Shown: piece after piece, positions 23,801 through 30,476 of the stretch
How the letters are laid out: every line of letters begins with the position of its first letter
Numbering within the stretch: position 1 is the first letter of the stretch
NCBI GenBank assembly: GCA_964019425.1
Contig: OZ025787.1
Location: 1,054,001-1,118,000 of the forward strand
Direction of reading: 5' to 3'
DNA from: Flectonema sp. DT1601
Lineage: Eukaryota; Euglenozoa; Diplonemea; Diplonemida; Diplonemidae
Length of the DNA stretch: 64,000 nt
The notes under the pieces: model-generated
Seen by the model: the letters and a program-made list of their open reading frames with translations, nothing else
Told to the model about the DNA's origin: nothing
The model's database searches: none
Translations under genes and position numbers: made by a program

Positions 23801-25759
23801 GTATTGAATTCTTGTAAGACTTTGAGTTATATCAGCTGCGAGAAGTCTAATCACTCGAAACTCATCCTCGTCAGTCTGCGCTGGAGGTGCCGGTGACGAC
23901 AAAACAGGTGAAAACGAAATAGCAAACGTCATCTGTGCATAAAACACGGTATTAAAAGTACTCTCCTGTTGGGGGTTGTACGACGCTGGATTTGTTTGAA
24001 AAACGAATATAGAATTTGTTGACCCTCCGCAATTCTGAGGTTGAGCACTGGCACTGGCTATGACAGATGCCCATGAACCAGGAGAGGAAGCTGAATTTAA
24101 TCTATAGCACACAAGATAACATCCTGCAGTTTGGAATAATATTGATCTCGAGGTAACTGAAGCAGTCTCTATAGTGACATCTGTGGCGTGATTCTCACCG
24201 TTACAAACAGTTTGGTCAGCTGTGTTGACGAAGGCGATTGAATCTACCGATAAATCGAGAGTCACGTCGTCAGCAAAAGAGTTGAAAGAAATAACAAAAT
24301 TCTGTCTAGCCATTGCAATAACATTATTCAATATTGTGTACGATGCTGGTGCTGCAGCTGCGATTACGGAAACCGACGTTCTGACTTTTTTAGTAACTCC
24401 ACTGGCATCACTTTTATAGCAGAGAACAAACCGATGTGAAGTTGTTCCTAAACCTTGTCCTGGAATATCAGAAAACCTGACTTCCGCTGTATTCTGAACT
24501 GAATTTATAACTACCGTACTGATAACATTCGAAGGGAACAACTCGGCAGCAGCATTGAGACAGGCACCGTTTCTCTCAAACCAAATTTCTTCGGTTCCAG
24601 ATAAAGGAACAGCAACACCAGCCGCATCCATTAATGTGATTGAAATAAACTGTTGAACCCTTGGAACAGTTGGAGTGAACTGAGCATTGGCTGGATTAGC
24701 AGGCAGTAAAGTCATTGGAGAAGTACCATCACCTCGATAGGCTACTCTGGATATCTGACCTCCAGAAAGACGAACACAGACTGCAACGCTAGTCGCAGAA
24801 TCATCAATAATTCTAATTGATATAGTGTACTCTGTTAGAGCTGTATTGGTTACTCCCGGGGATGTTATTTCTGATTGAATAGCAGCCTCAGAACATGTTG
24901 GCTGACCACTTCCCCAAGATACAATAAAAACACTCTCAATAGTTTCTGTTTGGTAATCACCCTGAACAACTACAGCCATCGCATCTCTAATTCTTGGTGG
25001 TTGAATAGTAGTAATAGAAGTTGGATTAGATGGTAACACTTGCAGGTGTTGAGGTACTTCATGCCAACTATTAATACGAACTGTTGATACGATAGAAAAC
25101 TTATTGTAACACATTCTATAAAATCCTTCTGATCCAATTCTCAAAGTTGATGAATACACTGCTGTGGTTGGAATAGCTGTCGACCAAACAGTTGGATGTT
25201 CCCACAAGATGGAAGGATTGAGAGCAAGATCTTGGACACAGTTTGCTGCGTGTTCAAGAAGCTGTCCACATTCAATAAGTGTGTTACCGCAAAACTGCAT
25301 TTTAGGATCAGTTGTCGACTGGTCTCCTAAATTCTGAGTCATCTCTGACAGAATAGTAATTCCAGATGAGCGTCCAGCTCTCAGACTCGCTACTGTAGCT
25401 GAAGCCGGGTTTGCAGCAACAGTTCTAAATGTTGTTGGGATGTTTACTGCAGTGGCGACATCTACTGTCGTGTAGCATATTTGATAATCTCCAACAACAA
25501 AATTATTATCAACAGTAAGTGAATAAATCCCTGGTTCAGTTACTGTCAATTCCTTAGTAACAACAACACATCCTCCAACTGCAGCGACGTATAAAGTATT
25601 TAAGTTTGCCTCACCTGTTGTTCGTGTCATTGCAACTCTCAATGTCATTCCTAAATTAGCAAGTCCAGGTCCACCAACATCAAGTCGTGGATCGACATTT
25701 GTAAACTCGTATTCCCATACAGAGTAGGTTAGACACACTAACAGGAACCCATACAGCAT
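8876..25759 (-). CDS. Giant modular type I membrane protein, putative adhesin
   Basis: This single open frame of 16.9 kb encodes 5,627 residues from ATG 25759; the frame extends three codons further only through a non-ATG codon. A signal peptide (MLYGFLLVCLTYS) starts it. The ectodomain consists of about 40 related modules of some 100-140 residues. Each runs roughly NPSxxxxxP, GQxxxIxFxG, LxxGDxIxL, then a Cys, and ends with GxYxxCYxxxxxxW. The paired cysteines and alternating hydrophobics suggest an Ig-like or related beta-sandwich; that fold is inferred. Near residues 1680-1840 the repeats are interrupted by a laminin-G/concanavalin-like domain (YTFTLWTRF, IQNEWVFIAVQL). A membrane span follows at about 5346-5373 (VVHIIVIVCVVVLGLVVIVA), then a basic, Ser/Arg-rich cytoplasmic tail of about 250 residues. 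A role in adhesion, prey capture or a cell coat is likely but unproven. The lack of introns over 16.9 kb contrasts with neighbouring genes. Confidence 0.88.
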   Translation of the reverse strand: MLYGFLLVCLTYSVWEYEFTNVDPRLDVGGPGLANLGMTLRVAMTRTTGEANLNTLYVAAVGGCVVVTKELTVTEPGIYSLTVDNNFVVGDYQICYTTVDVATAVNIPTTFRTVAANPASATVASLRAGRSSGITILSEMTQNLGDQSTTDPKMQFCGNTLIECGQLLEHAANCVQDLALNPSILWEHPTVWSTAIPTTAVYSSTLRIGSEGFYRMCYNKFSIVSTVRINSWHEVPQHLQVLPSNPTSITTIQPPRIRDAMAVVVQGDYQTETIESVFIVSWGSGQPTCSEAAIQSEITSPGVTNTALTEYTISIRIIDDSATSVAVCVRLSGGQISRVAYRGDGTSPMTLLPANPANAQFTPTVPRVQQFISITLMDAAGVAVPLSGTEEIWFERNGACLNAAAELFPSNVISTVVINSVQNTAEVRFSDIPGQGLGTTSHRFVLCYKSDASGVTKKVRTSVSVIAAAAPASYTILNNVIAMARQNFVISFNSFADDVTLDLSVDSIAFVNTADQTVCNGENHATDVTIETASVTSRSILFQTAGCYLVCYRLNSASSPGSWASVIASASAQPQNCGGSTNSIFVFQTNPASYNPQQESTFNTVFYAQMTFAISFSPVLSSPAPPAQTDEDEFRVIRLLAADITQSLTRIQYDGICRDPTTTRWSLSMNVFLLVDRTQALLRLNPSSYLVCYKPRDYSSFISLPNEAGTFPMEIVASPLAYQGTIPDPVRSRQTVFIEATYTSTSTDTLQLIAASNNTVWMYAERSPYCTDVGSDLCRCPDGATEHLSAVKSPSDNRREVIQGQVLQTSWLVKWSDVEPGNYIVCFNTSSPVMLGSFPVAAAYPEYTFVGTTTAPRQGQSVVLFFFQSVPVPMGSTEILNDIVDVLEGSQCDCSIDRTCPLQGSYSVSVNAARSLGQIVITEGLLSSTYTICYLQESGSNARTNVLVQVPGDVTFTESLQVSPADPSNAQLQPGVPRANEIITVTLTMVSPDFVVGDQLRVVQGSCHVATPAVEIIATHLNQNRYTIEVAEGNQYKLCHTRNGVAAAIPNPDPLVINRRFPQGIVVEPSSPSVNQSITITVDCSNPGDSAVVPECTANDIAVITTNPDLCTSTQIPFSDTPMTGEAGVLSYFADLEVYYGNFVSIDSSGASPVSVLRINQILAAGDYTLCYNWRANAATSSVQGVFTKVGTFTVGTLNPSSVEITPSNPTYGELGVVFKFDGVGLAVTDTIRFSPTGTPCFGVPSSNTNNNLTLTSPTTLEWTLSQTYYDTAVAQMGLSPPVELQICYLLTGATWANVGNFVLNPQQPRSIEPLPVDGPRDSFGRHVVRQFVNLRIRFDNQERSLSLNDVVKITTGASCDQPSTVVEGTDYVLEAGLRIPIQCDFCTEVVIQFLTVSEFSVCYQRVSRGFTLLGSIRVKTATASATTPDVLLTPYWSSFEYFKVLLSGITLTSLDTDRIYLVNSAESCFVTTQQTILLTSADDTSGEMTVPYVDQAVSYKLCVSYQTPTYSYEISVPSFVVVFNPPEPSWFYYKLGFPDSDGFPHEFILGNFYGGSSEYSLALSTEVNCASDGNDFGIGEVVRNAIQVSHVNYSTFISHTLCIQKNRSAVVGTPAITPKGVPSLLRYTFTADTIFRDDGQVGGVVSDGSGLLRTNISEVLNNNLVTGVSAINQQPTSYIILSSSLSTTVGLLPSVGYTFTLWTRFPSLASAVDLIEIRAPFLLKISIPFPTQSVSIVYQSVTTEIALLSANFIIQNEWVFIAVQLTVETANSITTRRLRMYANNVIVVDISLSDLNGVAIGQPQSPGSEVLIGSAGCEAADIRIFDEIVAISDLQNLRRFYAVNIPGSLSVTNSFPRLGNFQIPDVLRTHSSLSILLNITRTSPADVGFLIPQSTSYDSCANAGEDLISNGFITNSMFTINRLPSPGTYTLCCRRQVDQFAFPVLAASDEMFIELTVLPANPLSVIANQGNISYCGERLELEFTTTPMDVVLDNRDDICIVDASVGCNSLTDPTDACTTFRDSRLRSPYTPGRYVFCYRRSAGHALTGIWFPLSEIDISIQNPTSYLIFPENPHAGRRGYEIRQITFNDATMLFVDTTYHLILLQGDPSTYSTDPCMSLESITANSVTVDVTSANWQNPTFAATIPLTPRVAGVHTLCFRVNDRSVWGSLSATVNFNNSDPSSFVTVPPSPIAAGSRLEISVVFTDMRLSTNSRTLLMNNAGGNQDCTDLTNPVSVSDVIPHVINSTVQGEYVLCWVAGDGTVAAVAPGSLSVGQSNPSQFTIISGSLNSAIEIQFTGVGLTGGTAKIIPFGDSCSDNTGTTNARSTNTDPNIFNAMWDPVTAVRGKYTICFMLASSVWTMTPPGTPFIIGENPQSVEIVSPERFIEGGIELIQLRFSGYALGMSDEIQIISGQQADCGGTTERVQLTLRTVSDDGTVSEVDGCGSTLSNGVHTICYRAAGSTDADFIQLITVLPPENQILRFEQSTTASNPYRLNEIIALQFSNPIDVSQLFVVASANCLSPKITNVFNTRVSSANVIDITFTAVGTYSIVFNDQILNSNLIIQIVDLGPSAVSPTTFNFGAEIPLPSLNIADRPGSDIEYSIGLSSSEWCFDIVSVGSLTAPLLLYNRVIANESYSVCYMRVGGGRIPLNEVLIDFSPITLLEPCPSSGRAAITANVTVEVQGLIFQRFFAVPSNSVSCSSSTNAIEGLVLNENSYYGIIFSSITDITTSFIFCAISNGNTYQLTASFGTTPYQLYQGVSGAQIPTVAVRPLSGVPTIPDQNNFNTIQKGLFNAQVLLFTPTDEAVSTAVSLYFGNDPLLCREDCFIYRNGQVQTDINTNLRSDTEAAVFFNTQRGDPSRQVVWLSSPAGDAPLPDTVRIGFYTICVKTPSVDTLAYAGVVEVVETNPSGYVTFPANVRAGQILTMANTLTSTPDRTIDVLSTEPYESILIPSTLNFCTLASRSHQDALIPRANAVLAQSGRFEFILPARDSDVTYLNCFKDRFGNWYQVGNPLSVSMSDPTAVVLSPESPMNGVLTSITSVIGTSIGGGDQIIIIRGSSVGCYPDFGTSITPACDECSARSSQFDTFPTLSNLKLTTGTYSVCYQLSGGTLSFISGSTFEVSVGNPSRFDIIPAVDVITSGQVIQIQLSLEDVPSDIGINDEIKITEIGDCQSTPVLQNLLWNTSVFTVDSQTIRLDMILPYESVQTMYQICYFNSTVDSWVTVPPFADLSNSYLTVVAPLIPSTGLQPLPGRASVENLVLNIETQFVFFLDNVTVISAPRPDQISSPCIDLSNRDLSYDRLLDSVNSNSWVVNDDSTLISIESTGFTQQYDSTYVCYYNSSIGSYFDVRMNLQGDLLQVHPPRPSSHEIVQNVPFRAGQLLTVTVTGGSDGALNDIYSSSDLIIASTVACRTLTNSDSQISGSLVPSGDGGSAGLLIRSAGELQICFLTSLGAASTLQSQTVNEANPSGYGTLPQRIYAGQLVNISFTQGPGTTLSEGDSIKLIDSSPGSVTCWSNHPTVFSGEIDSDLRYQFTTPTTATQLLLCYRLQGTDEDWSQFDEVITVNPPHPSSFIIFPSVPRVGQKVSLTVTGTDGELSQQNEAFLILSNETCSNRSTDVVLPVLRPSNSIPEIQQQISITTQGQYSSFSSSHSVGVSVCYKLNAVGASYVQIPQPDLFIVLGEHPSSWSVVGDTLLGEELQLFFQSNPTEPDLPIGGAIKLINSATHNGLFCDASAAAGVAVTLGNLPDRSSQFIVEGSVQQRFHVCYMLPQSSWSLIPIELIVSNQLIRCASSLDTSATKSVLESPRLGQQIILNLFPFGIVNASADIGDELRFFEYSSGMDCGQTPSVGFTTNRISDTSLEWQVYLSSREVIDVRVCWLDIQRGVWVPLCFGCETSPSLADSQCGFTVSEANPSRFVSAPSEVFSTQNFTLQFVGVNLTVGDYVGLQTFSPGVGCSPDSVMSATTVNESFSASFSGILPPGQYLICYGLTGEVLDQMSSLPELLTIKQFASCAIQPSTATNPPGSDIWTVPARRLSEALPYIGNTDVTLGTSSILGLSVSADCSNIIEELSYVNVSTFKISQYLSDQNASSTFYICLYPETTGWGRLCNITVQEYVAIAPCTAPDVVIAGQYIAINSNTAGVYQIAPANHRCGDNLDQAVYPWLESPVLVDPVDEGSFEVCFLGADSQPNSVAFATSICSFSVGKKTPVRTFIDDQCEFASVDHLISVEFDTNHALDIRPTENDTAAVTQTRCCSEACLNTGDISFFSVNVSGEFSSTLSPIQNWVAGVYYVCYQVSGQSWLYVDSFTVLEHNPSAVSLTPTSARAGQLLDVTIEGIGLKISDKLFISQSLNCANPQSETNVISVEGSTVAKAKMEFSQSGRWYACYELSDCSTPPIRGLELDVSAYHPAGCQLPAKSRVGYSVRIFINPLTGATTPLSSNDEIKFVYSNQSCSEDPSPGTNILNVNSATSGSTEVDTDMFLNIDNVLGIELHSSLSYNICYKINGELYAHAGGNCVLELHPRNPHRYITTPAAPEARKRFSIAFIGDDLREGDRMQLTTSTCTTLGDTDGTRLQVLNQTYSMTDSALWLASEEVTICYHSIAVAAWVAQPKKIFFSVSNPLNYTIVPNDFPAPLAGVGFRMIFHEAPETSEQTFSNLTMSDLLSVNSDRGEQHLFPPDRIANDGSSIFEIVLNLAETYRIRYIRYRQDTHLTEQILFFEDLQVFPNPYGIEIKSGVDTDPQDRAYNRITLTLKGKGLTPAAEGPFDTPILPLTEYDQITIVDGGVDCPAVSESPSNSQNVEFQSFLYAAENGASQMDVLFKSPGRYKACYKRRTLQDWVTTPFYTSGCTLNDGCDIMIRNAHFPDWESPKKGNTISTLEGFDVTLTYNYSSWKENAFVSVIQSTDNCANRSITEFGNLGFLITQSNPTVSFTVRVNSTGTFKFCYHDPQFVATLQSTFVISEQLPNEIMVTGNPRVGGSIVTLLTYGNGVQLETNRRYISLATSAVIIKSAQNLYEDRISGRISSQQYQTAAMLLCNGVTSTTENEPWVMLLSSLSGEYRFSFPNNKTETAVVACGATDRFLAAIDISSGGMQGFTYNNNTKKLTVVGDGLTRFDQLSIAKANMGSCITGGLVSTTESSIQTVAENVNDAGTVAVFPIVLGAEDIQICYQMADQTSTAPLLNLESTSTTVVDTNTLQSTVSEPLSLLCTTAATSKVNEAFMAGRDSITVTALPNDVVISDNSNLTLAIISGPVDGLQFGTVTMTNSSSWIVTDLSAIRVGSYVVEIKLTTVRGMVLTTNCNAIDVLDVNPTAVPTEIPPTATIPTLVPVIVTNDDDCSNQFCVVHIIVIVCVVVLGLVVIVAIVLVPRRGGDEEINVNVGPAKSAFVSTTIRQPSPDYNENSWIKIQENANGELETVRYNTTLPPTLNDTNQEIPGSITDRNFNKRFTPQKGTVTTDNNTFTNLHMLGNYVEDEIHSVNKVSVEESESSSSSSSSDSTDSSQKVSKKSVSRSHKSSSSRRSKPTKKTTTELNTTSRSRSSAPASRSSAGKKSSRSSSRRKKASKEVRNEVKKPFSTPRKVTPPSEPLQIVEHPTTRKSTSSDTPKIVACPHQTEYVIYLC

Positions 25760-25987
25760 GACATACAAGTACTATCCCTATTTGTTTAAGGAGGGATCCA
25801 ATTTATTTTGAACTCGTAGTTTCTCTGAATGGGGAAAATAAATAAATTAAAACTACAAAGGTTCAGATGCAACACACTGTTAGACACATTCTCGTCTCAT
25901 CTCCTCATCAAACAGATCAGAGAGAACAAGACATATGAAAATAAGATTAGCGCGATGACCGTGTGTAACTCGCACGTGTAAGGAGAG

Positions 25988-26018
<31 letters not shown>

Positions 26019-26102
26019 CTTATGACTGAAGAACTGTTAAAGACATTCATTAAGCTGAACAGAATGACTTTCACGGAGATGCGACACATTAAAAAAGAAT
26101 AT
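25760..26102. other. Spacer upstream of the giant gene
   Basis: This 343-nt spacer contains a pyrimidine-rich tract ending in CCCCATTCAG (AG ending at 25825), 65 nt before the giant gene's ATG, which fits a 5' splice acceptor. A T28 run lies at 25991-26018. No coding frame is supported. Confidence 0.55.
25991..26018. repeat. T28 homopolymer
   Basis: This is an uninterrupted run of 28 T on the plus strand (A on the coding strand), about 85 nt downstream of the stop of the small gene at 26103. It is one of many long intergenic homopolymers in the window. Confidence 0.9.
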
Positions 26103-26351
26103 TTAGGCGATAACGTCACCAGGATCCATCGTTTCATATCCACCTGGATTCTTATTAACGTACGGTGGCCAAAACATATTTACGGCTACCGCACCAATTC
26201 CTGTCGGTGCTTTACCAAAGCTAGAACCACCAAAATTCTTATAGCATCCTTCTGTGCAGCTTGCAGCTGATGCAGAATCCACGTTGTCATCACACTTTGT
26301 ACAGCAGCCTTTTAATTGAAGTTTCATTTGATAAGGTGTTAGCTTACCCAT
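26103..26351 (-). CDS. Small cysteine-containing protein, unknown
   Basis: The 82-residue frame starts at ATG 26351 (MGKLTPYQMKLQLKGCC). It contains KGCCTKCDD and, about 17 residues later, SCTEGCYKNFGG, so five cysteines are spaced CC-x2-C ... C-x3-C, which could form disulfides or bind a metal. A Gly/Ala/Pro-rich tail follows (GKAPTGIGAVAVNMFWPPYV). There is no signal peptide. It sits collinear between the giant gene and the thioredoxin-like gene, with spacers of 343 and 208 nt. Composition is coding-like and homopolymer-free, which supports a real gene, but I do not recognise the family. The Met-Gly start could be myristoylated, although the context is not ideal. Confidence 0.6.
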   Translation of the reverse strand: MGKLTPYQMKLQLKGCCTKCDDNVDSASAASCTEGCYKNFGGSSFGKAPTGIGAVAVNMFWPPYVNKNPGGYETMDPGDVIA

Positions 26352-26559
26352 TATTTTATATTATAAAGAGAGTGTGAGAGGGAATAATAACCTGATCAAA
26401 AGAAAGATGATGAGATACCAAAATCAGAATATTCGAAGTAAGCAATTGTAATAAGAGAAAAAAAAAAGGTAATTATGTTTTTCAATAACATGCAAGTAGT
26501 ACTAACATCAGGTTATTTAATACTTTTTATTAAAGTGTTTCAGTGTAAATGTGGTGTGG

Positions 26560-28577
26560 TTAATCACCGTCATTGGCATCTGTATCATCTCCACAAGACC
26601 CTCCATCAGTTTTATCATCGCATGCGTTCATAAGTTTTATTTTGATGAGATCTTCATTACAACTTGTTGTATTCAGATGTAGTTTTCCTTTTGAGTATAT
26701 TTGATAAGTTGGGACAGCCTCAACCCAACATTTAGTCGCTGCGTCAGTCAGTCTGACTACATCAAGTTTTAGAAACTTCACTGATGGGAATTCAGTAGCA
26801 AGTTGCGACCATTTCGGAAGGAAATTAATATACGGTTGACACCATGGTGCTCCAAAGGCTATTGCTACAGTAGAGGAATGGTCGTTCAAACAGCGACGTA
26901 GAAATCCTGGTGAAGGAACGTTTCTGACTCTCTGAGAACGACGTTGGATAGACTTTGGTGATGAGAGATCGAAGTCATCAGTTGGATTACCAACAGATAC
27001 GATTTCATTAATATCTCTGGCTGCTTTCATAAGTTGATAAGCTTCCACAGGATCTGCACCTGAACTAGTTGATAACATTCCACCTTCACTAAAGGCTCGA
27101 ACTGGATCAGAGCGAAGTAGTTTTGCCACCTCATGAGCATCTTTTGAGAATGCTGTTGCTGGTCTTGGAGGAAGGTTTTTATCGTTTCCTTTTCCTCTGC
27201 GAAAGTATGCCGATGCTCTGCGATTCGATGGCTCTCTTATTTCAGATATAGTTTTATTATCTGTAAAACTTGTTTCATTAACACCGCTAGGTGGAGCTGT
27301 CGCTGGTCGTATCGTTCCAGGAGAGTTCTCATCACTTCCACACAATTCTCGTAATTCTTTCTGACAAGTAATTACTTTACTTGGATCTGTTTTAGAAAAG
27401 ATTCGCTTCTCACTACACAGTTGTCTCATTGTTTGATAAGTAGTTTTCTTTATTGGAGGAGGTAATGTTCTCCTTGGCATCACATACTGTCCTGGTCGTA
27501 GTAGTGATTCACCAATCGCACGAACATCTTCGCTCGCTAATTCGGTACTCGCAGGGGCAGGAAAGACACAATACATGTGTTGATTATCAAGCGCATCAAA
27601 TGCTCGTTTTGGTTCGTCAGACATCTTACTGTCGTGTGCGTCGTAGCGGACATGTTCACGACAAAATACGTCTCTTGCTGCTCTGCAATTGACGTTGTCT
27701 GTAATTCCTGTGGTGGGTTTGTTTAACGAAATTTCGACAGTGTTAACAGAGAGAAGAATAACCAATATAGCTACACACCTATAAAAACAAATTTCAGTCC
27801 CAACTTATCATAATGGTTGAGTTCAATGTATTTGTAAGCAGCATTGCCAAGCTCATGAGGGATACCAGTTTGAATAAGAGAATTCGTTGTGATGATGTCG
27901 AGAAGTATTCCAAATCGGGTTACGCATTCTTTAGCACTTTTTCTTAGCATTCTATCAAGTTTATGTTTGATCTGTCTGTAGGCGATTGTTTGAGTAACGT
28001 CAACAGTAGCCACAGCAAGAACTCTATCAATATGTTGTTTTGATAACCGATAGTGGTCATAAACCCAAAACCTTCCATTCGGATATTTCTGACTCTTGTT
28101 AGCAGCAGATGGCCTCAACAAAATATCAGCAGTTGATGTTCCTTTCCTTCTCCAACCTTCACCTTGTCTTGCATGCAAATAAGGTGCTGCTGGTCTTTGT
28201 GATATCGTTGTTTGAAAGCTGCTATTTGTTACGTATCCAGTTCGACCTTTCCATGTGACGCGTTTCCATTGTGAGTCAGAGTCTAGTTGACTATTTATTA
28301 TTATGGGTTCACCTTTTGATACGATGTAATCACTTTTCATATCAAGGTCAATAGGATCGGGTAAGTTAACAAACATGTCAGCATCAATAATAGTGTGACC
28401 AGTTACCTTTGGAGTTGCTAGTCGTTCTGTGCAATTACGTTGTGCTGTTGCTTTTTTCTGTGATCGCAACAAGTCTGGTTGTCGACCTGCTTCTTTCAAT
28501 AGATTTTTCATTTCTTTCTTTCGATCAGCAATTGCACCCAATCCCCATCCGTTATCTCTCCATAACAGATTGTACAT
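26560..28577 (-). CDS. Multidomain protein with C-terminal thioredoxin-like domain
   Basis: Two exons, 28577-27779 and 27707-26560, joined in phase 1 across a 71-nt intron (donor GTGTGTAGC, acceptor CACCACAG), give about 648 residues. ATG 28577 lies 8 nt after a TATATACAG acceptor. The N-terminal part includes an SH3-like stretch (KGEPIIINS, WKGRTGYVTNSSFQ, about 100-145) and a helical region. A low-complexity Ser/Pro/Arg section follows. The C-terminal 100 residues form a thioredoxin fold: AIAFGAPWCQPYINFLPKW, then VKFLKLDVVR and the cis-proline loop AVPTYQIYSKGKL. The active-site pair reads WCQPY, so the second Cys of CxxC is absent and dithiol oxidoreductase activity is unlikely. Its role is unknown; thioredoxin-fold adaptors occur in cilia and the ER, but no signal peptide is seen. 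Confidence 0.8.
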
Positions 28578-28961
28578 GTGTTTTTCTGTATATAAAATGT
28601 TTATAAAACACAAAGTCAGCAACGAGACATCAATATGAACTCTAAACTAACTTTAATATTCAATAAGGGGACGGGATGTACAAAAAGGGGTTATTTTAAT
28701 ATACTTGTACGGAACTAAAGTACAATTTTTTATAGCAAACTGTGTGCTATAGCAATCGATAGCCCACTTTCTAGATTCAAAAGTTTGAACGTACCTATAA
28801 TCTACTGGAAGTGAGCAACAGGGAGGAGGGGGAGGTGATTTCTATATTGGTTTAACACAGTCGAAAGGAACTAATTAATAGTCACAACAGTGTGAGTGGC
28901 TGACACAAATAAGATTATGTTACATAACAAAATATAAGAAAAAAGGGACACAATGACTACA
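28578..28961. other. Spacer with CCCCTT-type patches
   Basis: This 384-nt spacer separates the coiled-coil gene's stop (28962) from the thioredoxin-like gene's start. Two AAGGGG patches (near 28668 and 28684; CCCCTT on the coding strand) lie about 90-110 nt before that start. A GGAGGAGGGGGAGG purine tract lies near 28821. No RNA gene is visible. Confidence 0.5.
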
Positions 28962-30476
28962 TTATGTTGAAGCGACGGCTTGATAACGATCACTAAGAAT
29001 TTTAGTTTTTTGATAATTTTCTGATAAGGATTGAAGGATACCCGAGGGTTCAACTCCCTCACCACTTGGGAATGTAAACTCACCTCCTCCAAGAACGTTT
29101 TGCGCTTCCTGTCTGACTTGAATATTACTTTTAAAGTCATCAAATTCTAATTTCAACTTCTGATACTTGTCACTGAGTACTTGATTAGAACGTTGTTGTT
29201 TTTGTGTTATCAGAAGCAATCGTCTTTGATCTTTTTGAGAATCTTTCAAAACCTTCTTATCTTGTCGCATTACATTCTGCATTCCTGATACGACTTGTGC
29301 TCGCTCAGCTAGGATCGCATCTTTTTCTTTTTTTGCGTCGGTCAGTTCGAGTTGTTTGTACTGCAGCTGGACATCCATGAGAGTGAGTTTGGCCTCATTG
29401 GTGTGTCCTTCAGCTGTCTTTTCTCTGTAGATGTCGAGTTCTCTTTTTAAACGAGTTTGCTCTTCGACCGTGAGTTGTAAATCACGTTGTGTCAAGTCAG
29501 CAACTTTCTGCAGTCGATCGCATTTTGACGTCGTTTCAAATCGATTTGCTTCTAACGAATCTCTCTGCTGTCTGACATTATCACATTCACTTTTCAACGC
29601 AGATATCTCTTCCTGTAATGTTGAGATTCGTCTTTCATGTCCTCGATCAGATTTTCTTAATGTCTCTTCCAGGTCTCTTTGTTTTTCATTTTCACTTTGT
29701 AATTTGTGTGCTGTCTCTTCACTTTGTCTTTCGTTTGATGCTTTGTGTTGAGTTTCGAGTAATTTTATTTTCGTTCGAAGATCATCAACTTCACGTTGAA
29801 CATTCTGCAAAGAGGTTTCCTTCAGTAAAAGAGATTTCTCGGCGCGTTTTATTTCGCGTGCGGTGTTCGTTCGATTTTCTTCGAGTTGAAAAGTAGTGTC
29901 GGATTCAAGTTCTTGTAACTCTGTTGATAATTGATGAATTCTATCTTGACTTCTTAACTTATCAGATTCAAGTGATGAAAGTTGTTTTTGTAAAATATCT
30001 TTTTGAGACTCAGCATGAGAAGTTCTCTCAGAAAGTACTTTAATTTCAGTTTGAAGATGCTTCCTCTCCTGAATTTCTTTATGTACTTTCCTCTCAAGAC
30101 TTTCTACTTTTTCAGCTCCATCACGTGCTCTGTGAGTAGCGTTCTTCAACTCTGAGTGGAGGGCTTCAATCTGTCTGTCTGCTTCTTGTCGTATTCTAGA
30201 TATGTCTGCACCTCGTTTTTCGAGTACTTTCATGTCTTCCAACATTTGTATTTGATCTTTCAATCCATCGCGTTGCTGAACCAGCATTCGTTTTTCATGA
30301 ACGTTGTCTCGTATCTCTTCTCTCAGAGCGTTCAGTTCTTCATCTTTCTTCTCAACTGCTTCCAATGCCTTTTCCTTCTCTCGTTTTTCATCAGTGAACG
30401 CACTGTCTAGGAATGTGTAGCTTTCTCTCAGTTCACGAAATTGTGAAAGCAGCCTCTCGCATGTCTCACACGACAT
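28962..30476 (-). CDS. Long coiled-coil protein, unknown
   Basis: This is a 504-residue protein from ATG 30476, 14 nt after the pyrimidine-rich acceptor TTTATTATTTACAG. After a short Cys-containing head (MSCETCERLL), nearly the whole chain from about residue 15 to 455 is heptad-rich and highly charged (Lys/Glu/Gln/Arg), predicting an extended parallel coiled coil. A short Gly/Phe-rich tail (VLGGGEFTFPSGEG) and a final helix end it. Such proteins are typical of basal bodies, axonemes or Golgi tethers, but no diagnostic motif assigns a family. A possible 5'UTR intron runs from 30587 (CATACAG then GTTTGTGTC) to 30491. The frame continues upstream of 30476 across that region only as intron/UTR. 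Confidence 0.8.
   Translation of the reverse strand: MSCETCERLLSQFRELRESYTFLDSAFTDEKREKEKALEAVEKKDEELNALREEIRDNVHEKRMLVQQRDGLKDQIQMLEDMKVLEKRGADISRIRQEADRQIEALHSELKNATHRARDGAEKVESLERKVHKEIQERKHLQTEIKVLSERTSHAESQKDILQKQLSSLESDKLRSQDRIHQLSTELQELESDTTFQLEENRTNTAREIKRAEKSLLLKETSLQNVQREVDDLRTKIKLLETQHKASNERQSEETAHKLQSENEKQRDLEETLRKSDRGHERRISTLQEEISALKSECDNVRQQRDSLEANRFETTSKCDRLQKVADLTQRDLQLTVEEQTRLKRELDIYREKTAEGHTNEAKLTLMDVQLQYKQLELTDAKKEKDAILAERAQVVSGMQNVMRQDKKVLKDSQKDQRRLLLITQKQQRSNQVLSDKYQKLKLEFDDFKSNIQVRQEAQNVLGGGEFTFPSGEGVEPSGILQSLSENYQKTKILSDRYQAVAST

Noticed and set aside
25760-25768. Start of the giant protein three codons further upstream
   Set aside because: That codon is TTG; the ATG at 25759 begins a good signal peptide.
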